Of a stretch of 54,371 nt of DNA, positions 1 to 7,240 are shown in pieces. This DNA comes from an uncultured Marinoscillum sp. GTDB lineage: Bacteria > Bacteroidota > Bacteroidia > Cytophagales > MED-G16. Every line of letters starts with the position of its first letter. Position 1 is the first letter of the stretch. A model generated the notes under the pieces. The model was given only the letters and a program-made list of their open reading frames with translations, had not been told where the DNA came from and did no database searches. A program made the translations under genes and the position numbers. Location of the stretch: assembly GCA_902523065.1 (NCBI GenBank), contig CABYXZ010000008.1, positions 1 through 54,371 on the forward strand. The letters are read 5' to 3'.

Positions 1-822
1 GTGCTTCTAGGCTTACTAAGCTTTGTCGTATATTCTACCTGGGCTGCTTGGCAAGGAGAACACTTCTGGTGGAGCGGTGGTAACGAAGGTTTTGGAGGAT
101 ATCTTTCACCTTTTTACTCCCCAACTGTATACATAGATCCAACTAAACCAGGAGTTCCTCCAATGTACCATTCACTTTTAGGCTCTTGGCCAGAATGGTT
201 AAGTTGGTTACCTGGGCAATCACCTGCTTGGTTAATATTAATATTTCCTCTATCATTTAGATTTACTTGCTACTATTATAGAAAAGCTTACTATAGAGCA
301 TTCGCTCTAAACCCACCTGCCTGTGCAGTGCAACCTATTCAAGGAATCCCTTCAAAAGTATCTGCAATTACCAACGGTAATATTAACGCCTTTAATTCTG
401 GAGAGAGGTATGATGGGGAGAGAGGACTCTTAATCTTCCAAAATATTCATAGATACGCAATGTATTTTGCTGTTATTTTTATTTTTATATTGAGTTATGA
501 CGCATTCTTATCTTTCTTTAACGACGGAAGATTTGGAGTAGGTGTTGGAACGTTTGTTCTTACTTTAAATCCTATCCTACTCGGTTGCTATACTTTTGGA
601 TGTCATTCAATTAGACACCTTTTGGGTGGAAATCTTGATTGTTATTCATGTAGTATGTACAAAGATAAAGTCACTCACAGCAGTTGGAAAATTGTTACAT
701 TTCTTAACAGAAGACACCAATTATTTGCTTGGTTAAGTCTGGTTTGGGTAGGCCTATCAGACGTTTACGTTAGACTTGTATCAATGGGAATTATTAACGA
801 TCTTAACACTTGGGGAATATAG
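1..822 (+). CDS. Succinate dehydrogenase membrane subunit, Sdh1-like (5' partial)
   Basis: Membrane anchor subunit of complex II. It passes electrons from the SdhAB pair to quinone in the inner membrane. The reading frame is open at base 1, so the first GTG is probably an internal valine and the true start lies outside. At least 273 residues are visible, with hydrophobic segments near 75-90, 152-172, 180-200 and 240-258. It is much longer than usual SdhC or SdhD proteins and has many Cys and His: C90, C108, H150, C196, C201, H202, H206, C214, C217, H239 (numbered from base 1). The order anchor-flavoprotein-FeS and the length of about 273 match the mycobacterial Sdh1 operon (Rv0249c-Rv0248c-Rv0247c) as I remember it. 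The stop is 2 bp before the sdhA ATG, so they are one operon. The role is inferred mainly from context; the family assignment comes from memory, not from a search. Confidence 0.7.
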   Translation: MLLGLLSFVVYSTWAAWQGEHFWWSGGNEGFGGYLSPFYSPTVYIDPTKPGVPPMYHSLLGSWPEWLSWLPGQSPAWLILIFPLSFRFTCYYYRKAYYRAFALNPPACAVQPIQGIPSKVSAITNGNINAFNSGERYDGERGLLIFQNIHRYAMYFAVIFIFILSYDAFLSFFNDGRFGVGVGTFVLTLNPILLGCYTFGCHSIRHLLGGNLDCYSCSMYKDKVTHSSWKIVTFLNRRHQLFAWLSLVWVGLSDVYVRLVSMGIINDLNTWGI

Positions 823-824
823 TT

Positions 825-2693
825 ATGTTAGATATATCAGGAATTAAAAGGTTACAATTTGATGTTCTAGTTATAGGAGCTGGAGGCGCAGGACTATCTG
901 CAGCTATCGCAGCTTCACAGGAAGAGGGCATTAGAGTTGGACTTGTATGTAAATCTTTACTTGGAAAAGCACACACAGTAATGGCAGAAGGTGGTATGGC
1001 TGCAGCCCTTGCCAACGTTGACGAGAGAGACGACTGGAAAATTCATTTCAGAGATACCATGAGAGGTGGCAAAATGCTGAATAACTGGAAAATGGCTGAA
1101 ATTCATGCTAAAAATGCTCCCGATAGAGTTCGAGAGCTAGAACATTGGGGAGCAGTATTTGATAGAACTAGAGACGGTCTAATTAATCAGAGAAACTTTG
1201 GAGGCCACAGGTACCCAAGGCTTGCACACGTGGGAGATAGAACAGGCTTAGAGATGATAAGAACATTACAGGACCATGGGATACACCAAGGAATAGACAT
1301 ACATATGGAGTGTACAGCACTCGACATCACAAAAGATGATTCTGGGAGAGTTTCCGGTATTGTTTGTATGTACAGAGAAACAGGTGAATTTATAATTTTT
1401 GAAACTAAGTCTTTGATTTTTGCTACTGGAGGAGCTGGGAAATCTTGGGAAGTTACATCTAATAGTTGGGAATATACTGGAGATGGTTATGGCATGGCTT
1501 ATGAAGCTGGAGCTGAGTTGATTGACATGGAATTTAATCAATTTCATCCTACCGGTATGGTTTGGCCTCCATCTGTTAAAGGAATTCTTGTTACAGAAGG
1601 AGTTAGAGGTGAAGGCGGTATATTAAAAAATAGTGAAGGAAAAAGGTTTATGTTTGACTATATACCTGAAAAATTTGCAAATGAAACTGCTGATACTGAA
1701 GAAGAGGCAGCAAGATGGTTAGAAGGTGACAAAAGTGCTCGAAGACCACCTGAGTTACTTACAAGAGATGTTGTCGCAAGGGCAATTAATACTGAAGTCA
1801 AAGCTGGTAGAGGTTCTAAGCACGGAGGAGCATACCTAGACATTGCAACACAGAGGTCAGCTGAAGATATAAAGAAAAAATTGCCTTCAATGTATCACCA
1901 GTTTAAAGTTCTCGCAGAATTAGATATAACAAAACAGCCTATGGAGGTTGGACCAACATGCCACTACTTTATGGGTGGTATAAAGGTTGAGGCAGAAACT
2001 TCAATGACAACTGTTGACGGCTTATTTGCTTGTGGAGAAGCAGCTGGCGGAATGCACGGAGCTAACCGACTAGGAGGAAATTCATTATCTGACTTGCTCG
2101 TTTTCGGTAACCTGTCAGGTATAAAAGCTGCAGAATATTCTAGGAAGTTAAAAAGTATGCCTAAGATAAAAGATGAAGACATCAAAAGAATAATTAAAAG
2201 TGCTACATCAATACTAAATAGAGAGAAGGGAAATAATCCATATCTAATTCATGAAGACTTACAAAAAAATATGCAGTATAATGTAGGTATCATCAGAACA
2301 AAGAAAGAAATAATTGATGGTATAAGCAGAATAGAAAAAATGAAGGAAGAATTTAAAGAGGTAAAAGCTGCTGGTTCAAGTCAATTTAATCCAGGCTGGC
2401 ACGAAGCTTTAGCCTTAAGAAATCTATTAATATCCTCAGAGGCTGTAGCTAAATCAGCTCTTCTAAGAGAGGAAAGTAGAGGTGCACATACAAGAGAGGA
2501 TTTTCCTGATGAAAATAAAGATTGGTTAGAGTATAACATAATTAACAGAAGAGGTAAAGACGGTAAGATGGAAACAATTAAAGAGAAGAGAGGATTTCCG
2601 GATTCTGAATTAAAAAGAATTGCTAACTCTTCCATTGAAGAGCTTGAAAATGAAGTTAAAAAAGATCACGAAAAGTTAATGCCAAAAGTATGA
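825..2693 (+). CDS. sdhA: Succinate dehydrogenase flavoprotein subunit
   Basis: Catalytic FAD subunit of complex II; oxidises succinate to fumarate on the cytoplasmic face. The 622 residues begin with a Rossmann motif (IGAGGAGLSAAIAA, about residues 16-29). A KAHTVMAEGG segment contains the His that normally carries covalent FAD. HPTGM and VRGEGG match active-site loops, and CGEAAGGMHGANRLGGNSL near residues 406-424 is the conserved C-terminal FAD-binding loop. I chose ATG at 825 rather than the in-frame TTG at 810, because 825 starts just after the upstream stop and gives the usual short N-terminus. The stop overlaps the sdhB start (ATGA), so translation is probably coupled. Length fits the 600-650 residue Sdh1-type flavoproteins. 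Confidence 0.95.
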   Translation: MLDISGIKRLQFDVLVIGAGGAGLSAAIAASQEEGIRVGLVCKSLLGKAHTVMAEGGMAAALANVDERDDWKIHFRDTMRGGKMLNNWKMAEIHAKNAPDRVRELEHWGAVFDRTRDGLINQRNFGGHRYPRLAHVGDRTGLEMIRTLQDHGIHQGIDIHMECTALDITKDDSGRVSGIVCMYRETGEFIIFETKSLIFATGGAGKSWEVTSNSWEYTGDGYGMAYEAGAELIDMEFNQFHPTGMVWPPSVKGILVTEGVRGEGGILKNSEGKRFMFDYIPEKFANETADTEEEAARWLEGDKSARRPPELLTRDVVARAINTEVKAGRGSKHGGAYLDIATQRSAEDIKKKLPSMYHQFKVLAELDITKQPMEVGPTCHYFMGGIKVEAETSMTTVDGLFACGEAAGGMHGANRLGGNSLSDLLVFGNLSGIKAAEYSRKLKSMPKIKDEDIKRIIKSATSILNREKGNNPYLIHEDLQKNMQYNVGIIRTKKEIIDGISRIEKMKEEFKEVKAAGSSQFNPGWHEALALRNLLISSEAVAKSALLREESRGAHTREDFPDENKDWLEYNIINRRGKDGKMETIKEKRGFPDSELKRIANSSIEELENEVKKDHEKLMPKV

Positions 2694-3484
2694 GTTTAAG
2701 AAACTTTAAAATTTATAGGGGTGACGATGAAAGAGGTGAATTAGTTAATTACCAGTGTGAAGTCACTGAAGGTATGGTTGTTCTAGATGTAATACACAGA
2801 ATTCAAGCAGATCAAGCCAATGATCTAGCATGTAGGTGGAATTGTAAGGCTGGAAAGTGTGGTTCTTGTAGTATAGAAATTAATGGAAAGCCAAGACTTG
2901 GGTGCATGACAAGAATGAATGAATTTGAGGAAGACCAGACTCTAACTATAACTCCATTAAAATCTTTTCCTGTTATAAAAGATATTGTGACAGATGTTTC
3001 TTGGAATTATAAGCAGAACCAAGAGATAACACCATTTACACCATCTGAGGAATCTAAAAAGAAAGATTTTGTGATGATGCAAAAGGATGTTGACAGAGTT
3101 CAAGAATTCAGGAAATGCATCGAGTGTTATCTATGTCAAAACATGTGTCATGTAATTAGAGATAACGAGGGAAAAGAAAATTTTTCTGGTCCAAGGTATA
3201 TGGCAAGGCTTGCAAGTCTAGAAATGCATCCAATGGACACTGCAGACAGAATTGAAGATGTCAAAGACAAACACGGCTCAGGAATGTGTAACATAACAAG
3301 ATGTTGTACAGAAGTATGTCCAGAAGAAATTCAAATTACAGATGATGCTATCATTCCTCTCAAAGAAAGAGTAGTTGACAGGTTCTATGACCCTGTAATG
3401 ATGCTATTTAACAAGATTTTTAGTAAAAAAGAGAGACAAAAAACTAAATCTAAAGTTTCATCCTTTCTAAAGATGTTTTTCTAG
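2690..3484 (+). CDS. sdhB: Succinate dehydrogenase iron-sulfur subunit
   Basis: Electron-transfer subunit of complex II linking FAD to the membrane quinone site. It has 264 residues. The N-terminal ferredoxin domain carries CRWNCKAGKCGSC plus a later Cys (RLGC) for the [2Fe-2S] centre. The C-terminal part has CIECYLCQNMCHV and a second Cys group (CNITRCCTEVCPEEI) for the [4Fe-4S] and [3Fe-4S] centres. The start overlaps the sdhA stop by 4 bp. The last 35 bp lie antisense to the 3' end of the convergent MFS gene, and the tail is basic (KKERQKTKSK), not conserved in the family as far as I know. Confidence 0.95.
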   Translation: MSLRNFKIYRGDDERGELVNYQCEVTEGMVVLDVIHRIQADQANDLACRWNCKAGKCGSCSIEINGKPRLGCMTRMNEFEEDQTLTITPLKSFPVIKDIVTDVSWNYKQNQEITPFTPSEESKKKDFVMMQKDVDRVQEFRKCIECYLCQNMCHVIRDNEGKENFSGPRYMARLASLEMHPMDTADRIEDVKDKHGSGMCNITRCCTEVCPEEIQITDDAIIPLKERVVDRFYDPVMMLFNKIFSKKERQKTKSKVSSFLKMFF

Positions 3485-4763
3485 TTTCTGGCATTATTAG
3501 ATATACAAATAATAGCTGGATAACCATCATCCCACCAAAAAAGTAGAATATTATTCCTGGATTATTTCCAAGTAAATCTATCACAAGTGGAGTTAAAGCG
3601 GTAATTAAAGCTGCAAAAACCCAGTGAACTCCTGCACCAAACGATTGACCTTTAGCTCTAACTGAATTAGGAAAAATTTCTGAAATAAATACCCATATTA
3701 CAGCACCCTGTCCTACAGCATGCGATGCAATAAATAAAAGAATAAAAATTAATAAAGTATCTGAGCTTAAATTAAAAAGAAAACAAGAACCAATTGAAAT
3801 CAACCCAACTATATAGCCAATTGAGCCAATATACATTAAAAATTTTCTTCCAAAGCTATCTATAAGCCTAACCCCTACTAGTGTAAATACAAGATTTATA
3901 AAACCAATAGAAATAGAACTCATCAAGGAATCAGATGTACCAAAACCCGCTGACTCAAGAATTTGTGGAGCATAATATAAAACAAAATTAATTCCAGATA
4001 GTTGATTAAAAAATGAAATAAGAAAAGCTAACTTCAATTGTTTAGAAAAGTTTTCTGAGAAAAGAGATTGATTATTCTGCTTAAACCCTAATTTAATTTC
4101 TTCAATTTTTTGTTTTATACCCCTACCAGAGTACATAATATTTAATATCTTCTCTGCCTTATCTTCTTTTTGAGCAAATAATATTAACCACCTTGGACTC
4201 TCTGGTATCTTAATTATTGATAAAAGAAAAAATATCGAAGGTATTGCTTCTACACCTAACATATATCTCCAATCCATACTACCTCCAAATCCTTGAAGCA
4301 CATAATTTGAAAAATAAGCTATTAAAATACCTAATACTATATTGAATTGATATAATGCAACTAATCTGCCTCTATTTTCCTTACTAGAAATTTCAGATAT
4401 ATATGTAGGGGAAGCGACGCTCGATGCTCCTACTCCAAGACCACCTATGAATCTGAAAAATGAGAAAGAATACGGATCCCATGCAAATGCAGATCCTAGG
4501 GCTGAAATTAAAAAAAGTAATCCGATGATCAGTAATGTTTTTTTTCTTCCTAATTTATCACATGGATAAGACCCAAGTAAGGCGCCAATAACTGTACCCC
4601 AAAGAGCCATAGACATAATAAAAACACCGTGAAAGAGTGGCGATGTATTCCACAACTCTCTTATTGGAAGATTTGCTCCAGAAATTACTACCGTATCAAA
4701 ACCGAATAAAAATCCTGATAAGGCTACAGATATGGACCATAAGAAAATTTTTTTCTTGTTCAT
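3450..4763 (-). CDS. MFS sugar porter
   Basis: Inner-membrane sugar:H+ symporter of the MFS sugar porter family. The 437 residues give about 12 membrane segments. Family signatures are visible: DKLGRKKTLLIIG in the loop between helices 2 and 3, PESPRWL after helix 6, GRKFLMYIG in the second half, and PETRKTSLE at the C-terminus. FLFGFDTVVISGA in helix 1 is typical of hexose or xylose porters. The gene is divergent from a ROK sugar kinase 39 bp away, which suggests uptake and phosphorylation of the same hexose; the exact sugar cannot be told. The 3' end overlaps sdhB on the other strand by 35 bp, with no terminator hairpin seen. Confidence 0.88.
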   Translation of the reverse strand: MNKKKIFLWSISVALSGFLFGFDTVVISGANLPIRELWNTSPLFHGVFIMSMALWGTVIGALLGSYPCDKLGRKKTLLIIGLLFLISALGSAFAWDPYSFSFFRFIGGLGVGASSVASPTYISEISSKENRGRLVALYQFNIVLGILIAYFSNYVLQGFGGSMDWRYMLGVEAIPSIFFLLSIIKIPESPRWLILFAQKEDKAEKILNIMYSGRGIKQKIEEIKLGFKQNNQSLFSENFSKQLKLAFLISFFNQLSGINFVLYYAPQILESAGFGTSDSLMSSISIGFINLVFTLVGVRLIDSFGRKFLMYIGSIGYIVGLISIGSCFLFNLSSDTLLIFILLFIASHAVGQGAVIWVFISEIFPNSVRAKGQSFGAGVHWVFAALITALTPLVIDLLGNNPGIIFYFFGGMMVIQLLFVYLIMPETRKTSLERMKL

Positions 4764-4802
4764 ATTAACAATATTTTTACCAATATTAAATAAAAATTAC
4801 CA

Positions 4803-5693
4803 ATGTTATTAGGAATAGATCTGGGTGGAACTAAAATTGAGGGAATTGTTCTAGAATCAAAAGAAAAACCCATAGAAGTGATCAGACATAGAGTTGACAC
4901 TGAGGAAAAAAAAGGTTATCTACAAGTAGTAGATAATATCAAATCACTAGTAGAATATATTGAGAATAAGATCAAACACAAGTTCGACAAATTAGGAATT
5001 GGCACTCCAGGAACCCTAGATCCAGTAACAGGTTTACTGAAAAATTCTAATTCTCAATGTCTTAATGGAATGCCTCTAAAAAAAGACTTATCAAAAACTT
5101 TAGATAAAACTATTTTAATTCAAAATGACGCTAATTGTTTTGCCCTTGCTGAGACTCTATTAGGATCAGTTAATGATCAATATCCTCATGCCAAGAATGT
5201 ATTTGGAATAATTATGGGGACTGGAGTTGGTGGTGGAATAATTATTAATGGTAAGACAGTATATGGAAGCCAAGGTATTGGTGGAGAATGGGGTCATACT
5301 ATAGTGACTGATAATGGTGACGAATGTTATTGTGGAAAAAGAGGTTGCGTGGAAACGGTTATATCTGGAAGAGCACTTCAAACTTATTATAAAAATATCT
5401 CTGGAAGAAAATTAAAATTTGAAGAGATATATGCCACAAAAGATAATGATAAATACGCCAAAGAAACATTTGAAAGATTAATTACTTATTTTGGAAAAGG
5501 ATTGAGTAATGTTGTAAATATCATTGATCCAGAGGTAATAGTCCTTGGTGGTGGGCTAAGTAATATAAATGAGTTATATACTGAAGGTTATAACGAACTT
5601 AAAAAATATGTCTTTAATCCGACATTTAGTACTCCTATCTTAAAACCTAAACTTGGTGATAGCGCTGGGGTTTATGGTGCTGCACTTCTATAA
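4803..5693 (+). CDS. ROK-family sugar kinase (fructokinase/glucokinase-like)
   Basis: ATP-dependent hexose kinase of the ROK family; 296 residues, the usual size. The N-terminal phosphate-binding loop is LGIDLGGTKIEG. A GTPG motif, a NDANCFALAE segment with the catalytic Asp, and GTGVGGGIIING follow. The ROK zinc site is the His in GEWGHT plus the Cys set CYCGKRGC near residues 179-186. This zinc-containing form is common in fructokinases and mannokinases as well as glucokinases, so substrate is open. No DNA-binding HTH precedes it, so it is an enzyme and not a ROK repressor. Its divergent neighbour is a sugar porter. Its stop is only 1 bp from the stop of the next, convergent gene. Confidence 0.9.
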   Translation: MLLGIDLGGTKIEGIVLESKEKPIEVIRHRVDTEEKKGYLQVVDNIKSLVEYIENKIKHKFDKLGIGTPGTLDPVTGLLKNSNSQCLNGMPLKKDLSKTLDKTILIQNDANCFALAETLLGSVNDQYPHAKNVFGIIMGTGVGGGIIINGKTVYGSQGIGGEWGHTIVTDNGDECYCGKRGCVETVISGRALQTYYKNISGRKLKFEEIYATKDNDKYAKETFERLITYFGKGLSNVVNIIDPEVIVLGGGLSNINELYTEGYNELKKYVFNPTFSTPILKPKLGDSAGVYGAALL

Positions 5694-5694
5694 T

Positions 5695-6492
5695 TCAATG
5701 TCCATACCTTGATTTTGTAGCATTATAATTTTGAATAATTTCATCTTGAGAAAGGGTTTTAGTATACAAATAAACAGCACCTATAGATCCAACAAATATG
5801 TTATTGTTGTCTCTCCAATTTTTTCCAATAATAAAATTATCATTTCCATAATTTACATTCAGAGGTGATGTTGATGGATTAATGTTATCAGATACTGTAT
5901 TAATATAATATCTTCCCGATGTAATATCTTTTGTAAAAGTTATAAACTTCCAGTTACCATCATTAACTGATGTTTGAGTTGTATTACTGTTACCTTGTGG
6001 GAAACCATGAGCAGTTGAATAATCCCAAAAATTGACTTTTCCTGATGATATTCTAAAAATAAATTCTTTCTTAAAGTCCGATGGAGTTCTTGAAAGACTT
6101 AGAATAAATGCATTTGATGATGAAGTTGTTTTAATCCAAATTGAAATGGATATATTTGAATGTGACATATTATTAAGATTACTTGATCTTCGATATATAT
6201 CATTATTAAAAACTAGAGAGCCCCCAGCATCAGAAGAAAACTCCATAGTTCCAGAAAACAATGACAAATCATTATTATTAGATGTTAAATCGTTCCAGCT
6301 TGATAAATCATTTTGATTTAAAGAGTTAGGATTAGAAGCATCTAAATGAAGAATTAGATTTTCAGAAATAATACTTTTTTTACTATGAATTGAATGAGAA
6401 AGAATTAGATTTTGAGATATAGAAATATGAACATTAAATAATAAAACAAATATTATTAGATTTGGTATAATGAAATATTTTTTAACATTCAT
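5695..6492 (-). CDS. Secreted LamG/concanavalin A-like domain protein
   Basis: Predicted exported protein of 265 residues. It has an N-terminal signal sequence (MNVKKYFIIPNLIIFVLLF, then a likely cleavage after SISQ), and then a LamG-like jelly-roll. The phrases LILHLDASNPNSL, ISIWIKTTSSSNAFILSLS, NDGNWKFITFTKD and NNIFVGSIGAVYLYTKTLSQDEI match LamG-type concanavalin A folds (LamG_3), in which an IGAVYLYNRALS-like segment is the last strand. No catalytic domain or T9SS C-terminal domain is present, so it may bind glycan or simply sit in the periplasm or on the surface. The frame is open upstream to 6642, but the ATG at 6492 gives the signal peptide; this start lies 23 bp inside the divergent SGNH gene. 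Confidence 0.8.
   Translation of the reverse strand: MNVKKYFIIPNLIIFVLLFNVHISISQNLILSHSIHSKKSIISENLILHLDASNPNSLNQNDLSSWNDLTSNNNDLSLFSGTMEFSSDAGGSLVFNNDIYRRSSNLNNMSHSNISISIWIKTTSSSNAFILSLSRTPSDFKKEFIFRISSGKVNFWDYSTAHGFPQGNSNTTQTSVNDGNWKFITFTKDITSGRYYINTVSDNINPSTSPLNVNYGNDNFIIGKNWRDNNNIFVGSIGAVYLYTKTLSQDEIIQNYNATKSRYGH
6457..6464 (+). promoter_or_regulatory. Candidate Bacteroidota -7 box (TAGATTTG) for the SGNH gene
   Basis: TAGATTTG fits the Bacteroidota -7 consensus TAnnTTTG exactly and ends 5 bp before the ATG at 6470. The start of transcription would fall on or next to the ATG, giving a leaderless mRNA. No good TTTG -33 partner is visible about 19 bp upstream (CATTA there). It lies inside the coding region of the divergent LamG gene. 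The match could be chance in AT-rich DNA. Confidence 0.35.
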
Positions 6493-7240
6493 TCTAATTA
6501 TATCATTAATTTCTAAAAACTTTTCACAAGATAAAAAAGAAGAAATAAATTTAAAAAACTTAGGATGGCACGGAATATACACCAATCTTAATGTAAGTGT
6601 TTTAGAAATGGGAAAGCAAACAAGTATATACAAGAATGACAATAAAAAAATTGGTAAACCAAATAAAGGAGAAAAAAGAATTATTTTTTTTGGAAACTCA
6701 ATAACCCAAAACTGGAGTGTTTATACAGATTATTTTAAAGAGAATAATTATATAAATAGAGGCATATCCGGACAAACTACATATCAGATGCTTTTAAGGT
6801 TTAGAGATGACGTGATAAACCTGAACCCATCAGCAGTTATTATACTTGCAGGAATAAATGATCTAGCTGGTAATAATGGTCCTGTTACAAAAGAGGAAGT
6901 TATTGATAATATTAAATCCATGGCAGAAATTGCCAACGCTAATGGTATTAAAGTTTTTTTAAGCTCAATACTTCCAACCTATGATTTTATATGGACTCCA
7001 GGAGCATATCCAGCTAATGATGTTATTTCAATAAATAATGAAATTAAAAATTATTGTGAAAATAATAACTCAACATATATAGATTATCACACTTCAATGA
7101 AGGATGAAAGAGATGGGTTAAAAGATGAATTCACTTATTGGGTCGAAGAATTAGAAAGATACGATGGAGTTCATCCAAATAAAGAAGGATATATTCACAT
7201 GGAAAAAATAGTTTCAAAGAAAATTAAAGAAATTCTTTAA
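6470..7240 (+). CDS. Secreted SGNH/GDSL-family hydrolase
   Basis: Exported esterase or acetyl-hydrolase of the SGNH superfamily; 256 residues. The signal peptide is MKYFLTFILIISLISKNFSQ. The four SGNH blocks are present: block I FFGNSITQNW with catalytic Ser77, block II Gly in NRGISGQTT, block III LAGINDLAG with Asn130, and block V YDGVHPNKEGY with Asp232 and His235. Relatives in Bacteroidota remove acetyl or other acyl groups from sugars; the substrate here is unknown. The 5' end overlaps the divergent LamG gene by 23 bp. The stop shares a TTAA palindrome with the stop of the convergent BNR-repeat gene (4 bp overlap). Confidence 0.88.
   Translation: MKYFLTFILIISLISKNFSQDKKEEINLKNLGWHGIYTNLNVSVLEMGKQTSIYKNDNKKIGKPNKGEKRIIFFGNSITQNWSVYTDYFKENNYINRGISGQTTYQMLLRFRDDVINLNPSAVIILAGINDLAGNNGPVTKEEVIDNIKSMAEIANANGIKVFLSSILPTYDFIWTPGAYPANDVISINNEIKNYCENNNSTYIDYHTSMKDERDGLKDEFTYWVEELERYDGVHPNKEGYIHMEKIVSKKIKEIL

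Noticed and set aside
1..3. GTG as the true start of the first gene
   Set aside because: It is at the very edge, the frame is open, and the family has more N-terminal sequence possible; treated as internal codon.
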